A stretch of 59,567 bases of DNA from Tenacibaculum sp. M341 (GCF_004337695.1 NZ_SJXJ01000025.1:1-59567), one strand, 5' to 3'; positions 37,101-46,318 are shown, counted from the stretch's first letter. Translations and numbers: made by a program. Notes: a model not told the origin generated them from the letters alone.

Positions 37101-37184
37101 CGATCGTAATTGACTGTTTTGAGCTGTTAATGATACACCTACTAACAACAGGTATAATAAAATGTATGTGATTTGTTTATTCAA
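34143..37184 (-). CDS. Two-component propeller sensor histidine kinase
   Basis: A 1,013-aa membrane sensor. Sec signal 1-21, then a periplasmic region of about 720 residues made of ligand-binding propeller repeats ('YLWLGTRGGGLSSFDG', 'NELWIATDNTG', 'NVWIATSGGGFYKY', 'YLWAGTERGVDKI', 'SIWFGALYGLTKY'), a Y_Y_Y-type beta-sandwich (about 650-755), one transmembrane helix (about 770), and a LytS-like kinase core with the phosphoacceptor in 'QMNPHFIFNVLNG' and 'PFVENAVRHG'. Propeller sensors of Bacteroidetes usually detect polysaccharide fragments or other environmental ligands, but this one lacks the C-terminal AraC part of true hybrid systems and signals through the separate LytTR regulator encoded 4 nt downstream. 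Confidence 0.92.
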   Translation of the reverse strand: MNKQITYILLYLLLVGVSLTAQNSQLRSYSIEDGLPQSQVYDIVQDDTGYLWLGTRGGGLSSFDGSNFAVWNESDGLLSNYINALYAIDNTLFIGTNRGLSIKVKDSFSNFTSPEINYFFPTENQLFLGTKNGIYSYTESKKIKKLNIHQEIDESIVNAIVFDGYFHWIATNKGLWKVDKLDAKSRQIQKIEANNFSALVYDQNKIYAATFNSGVLILDIEDSKADIFLPKPLRVNSMSIHKNNELWIATDNTGITVLNIDNYTVKRRINKTKGLAVSHIRKVVTDRQSNVWIATSGGGFYKYFQNNFQHFDKDSGLKGNRIYAVHKSDSCVWISSSEAGLTKIDSLGIHHIPEIEGFSEVKIKTITSDRNNNIWAGSEGKGVLLRTTKQIDSLVVDKSDTLNIVTNVISKKVVEHKVLNEKNGFPSNWIRKLVSGKNNSMWAATYSSGIVQFNYDLEKDSLIIQKIYGQKNGLTDLLIKDIAIDSQNRLWYATQNGHLGYLQKGKHTGFGDVLKEKTTIRTLLFYQNHLFVGTAGKGIWLATLEQGIKAPRFKPLKGVKNLSSKNIYQLIFDDQGYLWAGTERGVDKIQLNQENDIEDVYHFGRNDGFLGIETCLNSVAKDDNGSIWFGALYGLTKYTPSTDKKAILKPSVYFKDVQVAYKSVDTINLKEWTNSNKILQLTPDQTQLSFAYNSIDIDHPNQIEYRSKLNKNEWSPWSKEKKQNFAGLAYGSHEFSVQSRNYRWEQSDPIQFNFFIDSPIYEKTWFQWTFIGLIIVLLLIFGWLYIRRIRLKNKVDKEQLQMQNHLLSLEHKALQLQMNPHFIFNVLNGVKAMASSKPDKMNTTINSFAVLLRETLNNSRKEHITLAQEIKTLHHYVTLEQLMATKTFTFHIENTCDLDAEEILIPPMLIQPFVENAVRHGILKGNKEGKLQILFKTVNDFLECSVIDNGIGIFKSQETKEKTDHQSMALTVTKERLVSISGKNALEITEIKDDNGSIDGTNITFKIPLLTDY

Positions 37185-37259
37185 AGTAATTTTTGGTTTG
37201 ATTAATCATTTTTTTTGATTTCCGTGTTAATCTCTCTCAACATTAATCCTAATAACTAT

Positions 37260-40200
37260 TTAACTTTCTATTTCTGCTAATAAGTTTGTTAAAATATTTC
37301 GTTTATCAGGTCTTGCTTTATTTATTTCTTTGGTGAGTATAGGAATTATTTTCTCCCCCATTATAAGTAATCCTTCACGAGAATCTTTCGAAAACTTCTT
37401 GTGCGAAAGTAGCTTAATAAAAGTTGGAATAACAGGTGAATAATTCGCAAAACTAAGTGTTTTTATTATAGTAGAAAAAAGGTTTTCCTTTTCACTTGAT
37501 AATAAACTATAACAAGTTTCTAAATATATTTCTTTAGATATTGTTTTTTTTAATAATCGTAAACAAAGTGCATCTAGTTCAGTTTTCTTTTTAGATGACA
37601 AAACATCCATAAGTATTGGTGTAACTTCATCAGGAGATTCATCTGCTAGGTTTTTTAAAAGTCTTTTTTTATCTATTTCTGTATTGTGTACTTTAATAAA
37701 CTCACTTACTTGTTTGTAAAATAGTATTCTCTGCTCTTCTGTAAGAAAACTTAAGGCTAACAATTCTGTAGAAAAAAGATGAACTATTTGAGTAGTTACT
37801 GTATCGCTTAATACTTTAATAGTATAACATTCGCTTAGTATTTTCATTTGTTTTTCTAAACCTATGCCAGTACTAGATTCTAATACTTCAACTAAACTTT
37901 GCTTTGCCAAAAGCACATCTAGTTTAGTTAGTTGCTTTATAAAATCAACTACTATATCTATTTTAACTGTTTTATAGTCTAATGTTTTTAATTGTAATTG
38001 AATCAACAAAACTTCTTCTTTTTCATCCGTTGATATTAATGCTTTAAAAACAGAAGCATCCATCAAAGTATTAGGAACCTTATACAATAAATGAGATAAT
38101 AATTCTATTTTCATTGAAGTACTATACCCAACATATTCATTTGTAAATATTCTTGTTAACTCTTTTTTATTTCTTTTAAATTGGAGTTTAAAAAACAATT
38201 GCCAAGCTATTGGCTCTTTAAATTCTTTTATAAATGGAAGTAACTCTTTCTCTAAATTAGGAAAATAAAGAGATCTATTTGTATCTATTAAACATTTTAT
38301 AAAAGCTAATTTACCGTCTGACGATGCTTTTTTAAACCATCCTCTTAATTCGCTATTTATAGGGGCAAAATTATTAAAGAAACTAAACCAATAATAATTT
38401 CCTTGCGTTATTTCAGGTTTTAATATTTCCCATTTTCGTTCTGTGCTTAATTGGTAAAAAGAGCTGAGTAAAGAAGGGTCTGTTTCTTGATCTGAAGTAA
38501 GTTCTTTTACATAAGCTAGTATAAATTCATTACTATGGCATTGTAAATAATAAGATCTTTCTTTTGTGAATTCAATAGCTTCTGAATGCTTTTCAAATTG
38601 ATCTATTTGAGAAGTATTAAATAATCTAGGTGATACTTTTTTTCCGTCTAAAGAGTGTTTAAAATTCAGTTCAAAAAGAGCTGTATGGTTTTCAGAATTT
38701 TTTATTGTTTGTAACAATTCAATACGCTGTTTCCAACTGCTCATTTTATACAGATCTATAATTTCTTCTTTTAATAACGATTGTTCTTGAGAATTGTAAG
38801 AAGCTAATTTATGTATCTTTCCTTCTACTGTTTCTTTTTCAAAAAAGAGGATTCTTTGATAGATTTTATTAGTAAAAGAATGATTTACGATGACAGTTTC
38901 TAAAGATTTTAAAATACCTTTATCTCCTTGTTTTTTAAGTGTTTTGTGTAATTTAATTAAAAGTGGAATGTATTTTGAATACGCTATTTTATTATTTAAA
39001 AATAGTTTTTTTAAAAAGTTTATTTGATTTTCTTCTATCAGTTTTGTTACTATTTTTTCAAGGCTATAATGAAGTAGAAAATGAAAAAATATTTTTTCTT
39101 TTTTCTTATCCTCTTTAAAAATCACCATGTTGTTGTATACAGTTTTTTCATTCTCAGGATCTAATAATAATGTATTTAAAACATCTATATCAGAATTATT
39201 TTCTGCGAATGCAACACGTGCTTCCTCACTGTTTAATACAGGTTTAAAACTTTTAGATAACGGTATTTTTTCAAATTTTCTAAATGTAGCAGCTATTAGG
39301 TCTGTTATAAAAACAAAATCAGCTTGCTTTTTTATAATTTCAATTTTCTGTATTAAGTCTTCTATTTTTTCAAATAATGATAAATCTTCTTTTATTCTAT
39401 TTCTTATAGTTTTCCAATTTCTTATTAATTCTTCATCTTTTTTAGAGTTCGTAACTACTTTTTTTAGAGGTACAATTGTATTTAGCTCTGGAAAATCTAT
39501 ATAGTGATCTTCTTTTATACTTTCATCATTTGTTATAATACTTTCTAACAATTCCCGTTGCCAAGAAATATCGCAAGGAAAACATTCATTAAATAAAAAG
39601 AAATAATAAGTTTTTCCTAGAATACTTTTAAGCCCTTTTTCTAATTCATTTCGCAGTCCAATGTTTTTATGCCGTTTAAATAGATTTACCATAGCGGTAA
39701 CAGCTTTTAAAGTACCATTTTCAGTTAAATATGCTGCCGCTGTTTTTTTTATATTCATATTTGGATGTCCTAACAAAGGAATAACCAAACTGTCTAATGA
39801 ATTGTTTTTTAAAACTGTTAGGGCAAGTATTGCCTGCCTTAGGATATAAATGTTTTCCGTTTCATTTAGTACTGATTTAAGCTGTTTTATAGCTGTCCCT
39901 GTATTTATTTTCCCTAGATAAGAAATATAAAACTTAATTATATGAGGATTTGTAGAAACTGCAAGTATCGATAGTTTTTCTATTGGAAATTCACTTGGAA
40001 TTACTTCAGAAATATAATTTAGATAGTATGTTGCATCTGTTTCACTCAACGGTGTTTCAAATTGTTTTAAAAGCACCTCTGTAAGAACAGTATTTACTGC
40101 AAGTTTCTGATTGCTTTTTTTCGTTCTTATCTTATGCTGATTATACGCTCTATTAACTATTTTTTTAGATGCTTCCCATGCAGAGTTTATTGTTATAGTT

Positions 40201-41753
40201 TCCCATGGATTTGAATGAACAGGATTCATTATTCCTATTTTCTTAATAATAGGTTCTAACGATTTTAACGTACCTAATTCTCCCAACTTTTCTATTCCGT
40301 ATTGTACTGTTTCTATTTCTTCTTTACATAATAATTCCAGTAAATACTCTTCATTTTCTGGTGATAAAACTACATGCAAATTGGGTACATTAATATACGG
40401 TAGTTGATGTTTTTGCAGGTAATTAATAATAACTTGATGATCGGGAACTAGATCTGCTAATAATATAAGAGCTTCTCTTTCAAACGAAGGAATATTTTGT
40501 TTAACTGGTACTTCAAACTCAAGTAATTCTTTTAAATAAAGAATTGTTTTAGAACCTCCAATATGTTTTAATGTTTCTAAACATGGTGTAGGATAATTCT
40601 GTATGTACGGAAAAATATAAGGTTCTGCTTCTATTATTTTTAATTCAGATATGGTATATAATAAAATCGTTAATTGAGTACTATCTTCAATTTCTTTTAA
40701 ATGTGTAACTATTTTATTTCTTGTATACGGAGTATTAAGTTCTTGATATAGTTGTATCCTTTTTTGAAAGTCAAAATCACTACTTTCTTGTAAAAGATTA
40801 AAGAGTTCTTTTTTAAACTTCTCATCTACGAGTTGAACAAGTTGTTTAGCAGTTATAAATTCATATTCGAAATAGTGCTGTATTATTTCTGCTATACGTT
40901 TTTTGTTAATATAAACCCCTTGTTCAGCTCCTCTTAACAAACAATCTAACCAATCTGCACTATAAGTCGGATACTCTATTAGATATTTGGTTAATATATC
41001 CATTAACGGTGTAGTTAATGGTAAAAAAGAAAGTATTACTCGTTTTGATTCTAATTGCCAACTTTTACCTTCTATTACTTCTTTAAATATTCGATTATCT
41101 CCCCATACACCTAATGTTTGAAGCGCTAAAGGTTCGTAAAGCTCTCCTCTTTGCATTACTTTTCTCAAACTTATCTCTGGAATGGATGAAAAAATAAAAG
41201 GGTATTTTTTTATTAGTTCACATGTTGAAAATACTATTTCATATTCTGTAGATGTTAGAAGATAGTGTAGTACTTTTTCACACACCTTATAGGATAGTTT
41301 AGTGTTTCGTATACCTCTTTTTAAAAGTATAAGTACTTCATTGTCATATACCTTATTTTGCTGCATCAGAATTTGTAATAATTCTTCTAATTGTTTGCGT
41401 GTATTACAATTTATATGATGTAAAGCATTTTTTATTTGATACGTAGTCGTATCATTTATTACCCCTTCTGGAATAATCATTAGTTGACTTATTAACCAAT
41501 AATGTGTAACTACAGGTATTAACGTCGTGTTTTTTAACCAATAGGGGTTTTGTTCTTTACTCCCATGAATACCATACACTTTACTTAGTTCTACTTGAAT
41601 TTCATATTCATAACTACTTAATCTTTTAAAAAATGGAAGAAATATCTCTGAAATAATTGAAGGAGTTGGTGTTCTTTTTTTTGCTAAATAGCAAAGCAAT
41701 AATACATCTGGTTGTTTTTCGTTAGCTAGCTGTTTTAATATATCATTTTCCAT
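37260..41753 (-). CDS. Very large HEAT-like repeat protein
   Basis: A 1,497-aa protein without signal peptide or transmembrane helices, almost entirely alpha-helical. HEAT-like units are clear in the middle ('TVQYGIEKLGELGTLKSLEPIIKKI', written here only in part: LGELGTLKSLEPI; 'ILRQAILALTVLKNNSLDSL'; 'NMNIKKTAAAYLTENGTLKA') and weak elsewhere. No catalytic motif is seen. HEAT solenoids of this size act as scaffolds. It is followed after 75 nt by the propeller kinase on the same strand and preceded by a small membrane protein and a lipoprotein, so it may belong to one transcription unit with envelope proteins. A TATATTTG element on the minus strand (41829-41836) could be its promoter. Unlike the neighbours it is rich in Lys/Glu/Ile/Leu. 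Confidence 0.7.
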   Translation of the reverse strand: MENDILKQLANEKQPDVLLLCYLAKKRTPTPSIISEIFLPFFKRLSSYEYEIQVELSKVYGIHGSKEQNPYWLKNTTLIPVVTHYWLISQLMIIPEGVINDTTTYQIKNALHHINCNTRKQLEELLQILMQQNKVYDNEVLILLKRGIRNTKLSYKVCEKVLHYLLTSTEYEIVFSTCELIKKYPFIFSSIPEISLRKVMQRGELYEPLALQTLGVWGDNRIFKEVIEGKSWQLESKRVILSFLPLTTPLMDILTKYLIEYPTYSADWLDCLLRGAEQGVYINKKRIAEIIQHYFEYEFITAKQLVQLVDEKFKKELFNLLQESSDFDFQKRIQLYQELNTPYTRNKIVTHLKEIEDSTQLTILLYTISELKIIEAEPYIFPYIQNYPTPCLETLKHIGGSKTILYLKELLEFEVPVKQNIPSFEREALILLADLVPDHQVIINYLQKHQLPYINVPNLHVVLSPENEEYLLELLCKEEIETVQYGIEKLGELGTLKSLEPIIKKIGIMNPVHSNPWETITINSAWEASKKIVNRAYNQHKIRTKKSNQKLAVNTVLTEVLLKQFETPLSETDATYYLNYISEVIPSEFPIEKLSILAVSTNPHIIKFYISYLGKINTGTAIKQLKSVLNETENIYILRQAILALTVLKNNSLDSLVIPLLGHPNMNIKKTAAAYLTENGTLKAVTAMVNLFKRHKNIGLRNELEKGLKSILGKTYYFFLFNECFPCDISWQRELLESIITNDESIKEDHYIDFPELNTIVPLKKVVTNSKKDEELIRNWKTIRNRIKEDLSLFEKIEDLIQKIEIIKKQADFVFITDLIAATFRKFEKIPLSKSFKPVLNSEEARVAFAENNSDIDVLNTLLLDPENEKTVYNNMVIFKEDKKKEKIFFHFLLHYSLEKIVTKLIEENQINFLKKLFLNNKIAYSKYIPLLIKLHKTLKKQGDKGILKSLETVIVNHSFTNKIYQRILFFEKETVEGKIHKLASYNSQEQSLLKEEIIDLYKMSSWKQRIELLQTIKNSENHTALFELNFKHSLDGKKVSPRLFNTSQIDQFEKHSEAIEFTKERSYYLQCHSNEFILAYVKELTSDQETDPSLLSSFYQLSTERKWEILKPEITQGNYYWFSFFNNFAPINSELRGWFKKASSDGKLAFIKCLIDTNRSLYFPNLEKELLPFIKEFKEPIAWQLFFKLQFKRNKKELTRIFTNEYVGYSTSMKIELLSHLLYKVPNTLMDASVFKALISTDEKEEVLLIQLQLKTLDYKTVKIDIVVDFIKQLTKLDVLLAKQSLVEVLESSTGIGLEKQMKILSECYTIKVLSDTVTTQIVHLFSTELLALSFLTEEQRILFYKQVSEFIKVHNTEIDKKRLLKNLADESPDEVTPILMDVLSSKKKTELDALCLRLLKKTISKEIYLETCYSLLSSEKENLFSTIIKTLSFANYSPVIPTFIKLLSHKKFSKDSREGLLIMGEKIIPILTKEINKARPDKRNILTNLLAEIES

Positions 41754-41848
41754 TTTTTCTTAATGATTTAATTTCAGAGCAACATCTAAAATTCATTTAT
41801 TTCCTTATAAAATTTCATATTCTATTAACAAATATAAAGAAAGATGCG

Positions 41849-42145
41849 TTATACAATAAACAAGATCATCACATATAAAAATGGAATGGCACTTAAAATA
41901 ATCCAAACTATATTTTTATAATAATCCTGATTTTCTTCAAATACTAAAACAATTGTGTTTATAAATGAAAAACTAATGCTTAATAAGAACGTAATTAAGG
42001 AAATCAAGCTTCCATACTGGTAAATCGATGTACCTCTGTACGGCTTCACTAAATTTGATAAAAGTATGGTGCCAAAGAAGAACGAAATAATTATTATACT
42101 TCTAAATTTAACAGAACTAATAATATTATCCGATGTTATTTTCAT
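41849..42145 (-). CDS. Small membrane protein, unknown
   Basis: A 98-aa protein with three predicted transmembrane helices (about 15-32, 44-69, 78-98). No known domain. It starts 10 nt after the stop of the lipoprotein gene at 42156-43169 and is probably translated from the same transcript. Function unknown; it might anchor or assist the lipoprotein. Confidence 0.6.
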   Translation of the reverse strand: MKITSDNIISSVKFRSIIIISFFFGTILLSNLVKPYRGTSIYQYGSLISLITFLLSISFSFINTIVLVFEENQDYYKNIVWIILSAIPFLYVMILFIV

Positions 42146-42155
42146 TATCTAATTT

Positions 42156-43169
42156 TTACAGGATTTGATATAAAGAGTCATCCTTATAGTCCAGATTTTT
42201 ATATTCAGAAGCATCGTTATCTTCTAAAATAGGTTCTAATACGCACAAAACAGTAGTTTTCCCTTTAATATAAAGTGTATTTCCTTTTATTTTACTTCTC
42301 CAACGGTATTTTTCAATCGGAATTTGTAAAGCAAATAATGTTGATGCCATTTCAGCATCCTCTGAAACCCAATCCATAATTTCATCTCTATTTTTCAATA
42401 ATGGTATTTCAGAAGAATCATCAAAAGTAAACTCCCACTCTACAGGAATGTTAAATTTATAACTATAAGGCTCTCCTAAACTTGCTTCTTTTCTTGTTTT
42501 TAAAGCTGTAAACCAATCTATTTTTTGATTTGGATACGAAACTTTAAATTCTTTTGATAATGCTGTAGGACCTGGTGATTCTGCGGTTGGATAATAGCCA
42601 TAATAAGGTTTCGCTAAATAATGTCCTGCATATTTACCTCCAAAAACATTAAAAAATGAAGAAGCTACAATTGTAGGGTTTAATTCTTTATTAATAGTAA
42701 ACACTTGTTTTAATTGCTCAAGCAATGCTTTATTTTCTCCTAATCCGCAGGAATGAAAAATTATCTTTGACTCATGTGTTACACCAGATTTAAGAACATT
42801 AATATTGTTATTTTCTCTTTCTTTTAAAATACTTTCTACAGTTATTCTCTCTCCATTTTTAGATGTTTTTAAAGACATTCCCAACCATGCATTACTATGA
42901 CTTACAATATGAACTTTTTCATAAACGTTAGCAGAATTTTCATTTAAATACGTTACAATTTCTGCTACTGAATACAAATTATCTATCACCTTTAAGCCTT
43001 GACCCTTAAAATAATTCTTAGCATTTGTATAATAAGTGTTATCACCTTCATCAAATCCTGCTATAAAAACAATAGATTCTTTAGTTTCATTTAATGTTTT
43101 TACAGCTTTTGGTAACGGTTTCGTACAACTTATAATTACCATCAAAAAGAATAAAAATTGATATTTCAT
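42156..43169 (-). CDS. Lipoprotein with possible clan CD (caspase/CHAT-like) hydrolase fold
   Basis: A 337-aa lipoprotein (lipobox IISC, Cys15). After the linker the order is strand 'SIVFIAGF', helix, strand with His91 in 'VHIVSHSNAW', then 'ITVESIL', then strand with Cys141 in 'KIIFHSCGLGEN', then 'TIVASSFF'. This succession (His after one strand, Cys-x-x-Gly after the next, then an Ala-Ser turn) resembles caspase/CHAT/gingipain-like cysteine peptidases of clan CD. The His is followed by Ser, not the usual Gly, so activity is uncertain. An alpha/beta-hydrolase reading (S-H-S-N-A as an elbow) is the alternative. The C-terminal half (about 200-337) is beta-rich. The gene precedes the small membrane protein; one AGAATTCGT half-site lies 13 nt before its start. 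Confidence 0.55.
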   Translation of the reverse strand: MKYQFLFFLMVIISCTKPLPKAVKTLNETKESIVFIAGFDEGDNTYYTNAKNYFKGQGLKVIDNLYSVAEIVTYLNENSANVYEKVHIVSHSNAWLGMSLKTSKNGERITVESILKERENNNINVLKSGVTHESKIIFHSCGLGENKALLEQLKQVFTINKELNPTIVASSFFNVFGGKYAGHYLAKPYYGYYPTAESPGPTALSKEFKVSYPNQKIDWFTALKTRKEASLGEPYSYKFNIPVEWEFTFDDSSEIPLLKNRDEIMDWVSEDAEMASTLFALQIPIEKYRWRSKIKGNTLYIKGKTTVLCVLEPILEDNDASEYKNLDYKDDSLYQIL

Positions 43170-43249
43170 AATGCTTTGTTTAGAATTCGTTGGTTTTCTA
43201 CTTACAGTTTTAAAAAACTTATAGTGTCTTATTTATTTGACATTGGTAA

Positions 43250-43831
43250 TTAATATTCTTTACCAGAAGGAATACTTGTAATCACTTCATTACTATCAAA
43301 AACGGCGTCATTCCAAACTAAGCTTTGTAAAACCTCTGTTTCTTTTATGGTTTCAATCTTTTTATCATAGGTTATTTCTGTTCTTAAAATCATGTTTGCT
43401 TTACCATATTTTTGAATTGGAAATACATATTGGACCTCAGAAACTGTTTCTTCACAAAAGGTATTTTCAATATGTGGTAACCTTATGAAATCACTATCAT
43501 TAGTTACTAAAAAATAGAATGTATCAGAATAACCACAACAAGCAATGTAATTTGTTGTTACTTTAATTACCTCTTTAATTCCTTCTAAGTTTGGTTTTGG
43601 TAAAACTTGCACAGAAATATCGTGAAATGTTTCTAAGTCTGAAATATGTATAGTTCCTACTTTAGTAACTTCAGTGCCTGTAGTAATAACATCAAAATTA
43701 GTTGTATACTCATCTTGTTTAGTTCCTATTGAATTTATGATATCGTATTTTTTTGTTTCTGATATAAAGTCTTGAGCATTTATCAATTGCGATGTAAATA
43801 CTGAGATTAAAATGATGATTATTTTTTTCAT
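43250..43831 (-). CDS. Secreted protein of unknown function
   Basis: A 193-aa exported protein: signal peptide 1-19 ending INAQ, then a beta-rich domain. Three Cys (a Cys-Cys pair in 'NYIACCGYSDTF' and one in 'ENTFCEETV') might form disulfides in the periplasm. No family recognised. It has its own strong regulatory signature: TAATTTTG at the -7 position (43861-43868, minus strand) and the direct repeat AGAATTCGT-N12-AGAATTCGT 32 nt upstream, identical in arrangement to the promoter of the VIT/VWA gene. It is thus probably co-regulated with that gene by a LytTR activator. The lipoprotein gene follows after about 80 nt. Confidence 0.65.
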   Translation of the reverse strand: MKKIIIILISVFTSQLINAQDFISETKKYDIINSIGTKQDEYTTNFDVITTGTEVTKVGTIHISDLETFHDISVQVLPKPNLEGIKEVIKVTTNYIACCGYSDTFYFLVTNDSDFIRLPHIENTFCEETVSEVQYVFPIQKYGKANMILRTEITYDKKIETIKETEVLQSLVWNDAVFDSNEVITSIPSGKEY

Positions 43832-43860
43832 GATCTTTTTTATTAATTGTTTATTTACTT

Positions 43861-43930
43861 CAAAATTAAGAAGGAAGTGAAGCTGAATTTGGAAGCTTTT
43901 AGAATTCGTAACAATTAAACTAGAATTCGT
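43861..43930 (-). promoter_or_regulatory. Promoter with LytTR-type direct-repeat operator
   Basis: On the minus strand, TAATTTTG (43861-43868) fits the Bacteroidetes -7 element; no TTG is found at the -33 position. Upstream are two identical 9-mers, AGAATTCGT at 43901-43909 and 43922-43930 on the plus strand, with a 12-nt spacer (period 21). Exactly 32 nt separate the -7 element from the nearer repeat, as at 46319-46388. Confidence 0.65.
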
Positions 43931-44045
43931 TTTTATACATTAAAAAACTAGTATTAAGTAGTTTTATTTAATGAGATAAATACCTAATTCCTTCAACAAT
44001 TTGTATTTCACAACACATTCATAAACTCTTTTAGCCTAAAACATA

Positions 44046-44080
44046 AAAACCCGCAAAGCTTAGCATGCTTCACAGGTTTT
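44046..44080 (-). terminator. Terminator of the VIT/VWA gene
   Basis: Imperfect stem between 44046-44059 and 44067-44080 (AAAACC...AAGC pairing with GCTT...GGTTTT, mismatches in the middle). On the minus strand a T-run follows. It lies about 55 nt after the stop at 44134. Confidence 0.6.
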
Positions 44081-44133
44081 CTTCCTTTTTCTCTCATTAT
44101 ATCTTAATAAAACATAATCATTTATTAAAAGTT

Positions 44134-46287
44134 TTACTTCTTAATAATCAAAGTCATTCCATTGCTGTTACTCAATGTTTTTATAGTAGATTTAGAAAAC
44201 TCTTTAATAATTGGATACGCATACACCCATTCTCCATTCTCTAACACTTCTGCTCTTATTATTTTTCCTTCTGAATTAAATCTAATACGTAAACTTTTAT
44301 ATTTTTCTAAATATTTATTTACTAACGCTGTATATAATGCTTTGAATTCCATTTTTATTTTTCTTTGATTTGATTTTGAAATTTTTTCTACAATGTTTAC
44401 TGTGAAAGATTTTTTAAACTTTCTTTTCTTAGATACTTTTGCTGCTGCTCCAACTGCCGAATTATTTACATTTTTAGGCATTGGTAAAGGTTGTTGTACG
44501 GTTTTTAATTTTCCTTCTTTATTAGCAATACTTTCATCCACAGCAACAAAAGAAGTATAATTAGTTGCTAAATTGTACTGCAATCCTAGATCAATTACTT
44601 GTTGTTTTACATCATCACTAAACAACTTATTATAATCATCCAATTCTTGAATCTTTTTTCTTGCCCATAAGTAACGTAAGGCTTTGTTTTTTGAACTTAC
44701 ATTAGCTGAAGAAACTTCAAATTGTTGCTTAAATCTTTTCTTTCCCTGATATCCTGTAACTGTAATTTTCCCGTCTGGTTTTCCTTTATACTTTCCATAA
44801 ACTAATACCGGTCTGGCAGCAAAAACATCTGGAACACTGTACGGAATAACATCATAAGTTTCAAAACCTTTTGTTTTAATTCTAACTTGCGTTAATAAAG
44901 GTGTTTCAATATATGTTTTGAACTTTTTAGCCACTTCCATTGCTTCATCTTTTGAAGTTGCAATGAAGGATTCACTATTAGAAACTTTTGCCATTCCTTC
45001 AATTAAATACCTGTTTACGCTAGAACCAATACCGAATGTAAATACGTTTGCCTGACCTAAATTTTTTCTAATCATTTCAAAAGCTTCTTTTTCAACGCTA
45101 ATGTATCCGTCAGTAATAACAACCATCGATCGAGCACTACTTTCATCTTTTCTTGGTAATTTATACGCTTTTTCTAAAGCGCTTAATAATCTTGTACCGC
45201 CACCTCCTTGTCCGTCAGACAAAAAACGAATTGCAGCTTCTATATTTTCCTCTGTTACAGTTACTGGCTCACTACGAAAAACGGTAGAACTAGAAGCAAA
45301 TAGTTGAACATTAAACGTATCTGTTTCTCTTAAGTTTCCTAATAAATTACGCATTAACTCTTTTGAAACTTCTAACGGATATCCATTCATTGATCCAGAA
45401 ACATCTACTATAAAAAGGTATTCTCTTGCCGGAATATCTTTAAATTTTACTTTATTCGTAGGCTCCATTTGAAAAGCGAAGAAGTTTTCATCTCCATGTT
45501 CATATAGTAATAAACCAGATTGTATACTGTTTCCTCTTAAGCTGTAGTTTAAAATAAAATCTCTATTTCCTGCATTTTCATTGCTCTTTGATAAGAATAT
45601 GTTTGCTGTTTTTGTATTTGGATAAGTAACATTTACTTGATGACTACTACTATTTATATTTTGTATCATAATACTAGAGTTTAATGAAACCTGAATATCA
45701 TAATCAAAAGTAGAAGCTGCATCTTTTGATGTATAAGGTACATTAAAAGTAGTTTCACCATTATTACTTTCTCCAGTAAACCTTGGTCCCACAACTGCTG
45801 GTGCTACAAATTGATATTCTCCATTTATTGGCACTAACATTTCTGTATAAAATATATCGATAGCAATTTCATCTCCTGGCATAATATTTCCAACATTCAT
45901 TTGAAAAACATTTGGCCTATTTTGATCTAACTTTGCTGCTCTTTTTCCTTCGCTAACCGCTTTCTCATAAACTCTTTTAGCTTCTTGTTTTTCAAAAATT
46001 TTAGCTTTTACTACTCTATCTCCAATAGTCATTTGCATTTTGTGCACTGCAGCTTGTGTTGATAATGGAAACACATATTTAGCTTCTATTGGTTGATTTC
46101 CTTTATTCTGATACACTTGAGTTACTTGTACATGGGCTATAACTCCTGATATGTCTACTTTAGTTTTTGATGATTTTAAAGGTATTTCTGCGTTCTCAGT
46201 AGTTATTAATAAGTAAGGGCTTTCTGTTTTTTGTGAAAAGCCTATTAAGGCAGTCAAAAAAAGACAAATGGTAAGTAATTGTTTCAT
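44134..46287 (-). CDS. VIT and von Willebrand factor A domain protein
   Basis: A 717-aa exported protein: signal peptide 1-18, VIT domain about 22-150 ('VQVTQVYQNKGNQPIEAKYVF' family pattern, shortened here to QVTQVYQNKG; 'YEKAVSEGKRAAKLDQ'; 'VGNIMPGDEI'), then a VWA domain about 285-460 with a complete MIDAS start DVSGSMNG and 'VVITDGYIS'. The rest is beta-rich with 'NYTSFVAVDE' and a C-terminal part of about 90 residues. This is the inter-alpha-trypsin-inhibitor-heavy-chain architecture, probably a metal-dependent adhesive or structural surface protein. A well-defined promoter with two AGAATTCGT repeats lies directly upstream. Confidence 0.9.
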   Translation of the reverse strand: MKQLLTICLFLTALIGFSQKTESPYLLITTENAEIPLKSSKTKVDISGVIAHVQVTQVYQNKGNQPIEAKYVFPLSTQAAVHKMQMTIGDRVVKAKIFEKQEAKRVYEKAVSEGKRAAKLDQNRPNVFQMNVGNIMPGDEIAIDIFYTEMLVPINGEYQFVAPAVVGPRFTGESNNGETTFNVPYTSKDAASTFDYDIQVSLNSSIMIQNINSSSHQVNVTYPNTKTANIFLSKSNENAGNRDFILNYSLRGNSIQSGLLLYEHGDENFFAFQMEPTNKVKFKDIPAREYLFIVDVSGSMNGYPLEVSKELMRNLLGNLRETDTFNVQLFASSSTVFRSEPVTVTEENIEAAIRFLSDGQGGGGTRLLSALEKAYKLPRKDESSARSMVVITDGYISVEKEAFEMIRKNLGQANVFTFGIGSSVNRYLIEGMAKVSNSESFIATSKDEAMEVAKKFKTYIETPLLTQVRIKTKGFETYDVIPYSVPDVFAARPVLVYGKYKGKPDGKITVTGYQGKKRFKQQFEVSSANVSSKNKALRYLWARKKIQELDDYNKLFSDDVKQQVIDLGLQYNLATNYTSFVAVDESIANKEGKLKTVQQPLPMPKNVNNSAVGAAAKVSKKRKFKKSFTVNIVEKISKSNQRKIKMEFKALYTALVNKYLEKYKSLRIRFNSEGKIIRAEVLENGEWVYAYPIIKEFSKSTIKTLSNSNGMTLIIKK

Positions 46288-46318
46288 GATTATGTTTTTA
46301 GATTGTTTTATTTTTGAA

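Larger units (their letters stand above)
43832..44133. other. Intergenic region with operator and terminator
   Basis: About 300 nt with no gene. It contains the promoter/operator of the secreted protein gene and the terminator of the VIT/VWA gene. Confidence 0.6.

Noticed and set aside
39127-39504. Plus-strand open frames inside the large HEAT gene and other large minus-strand genes
   Set aside because: They are antisense to coherent, repeat-containing minus-strand proteins and have low-complexity Ser/Phe/Ile-rich products without start signals.
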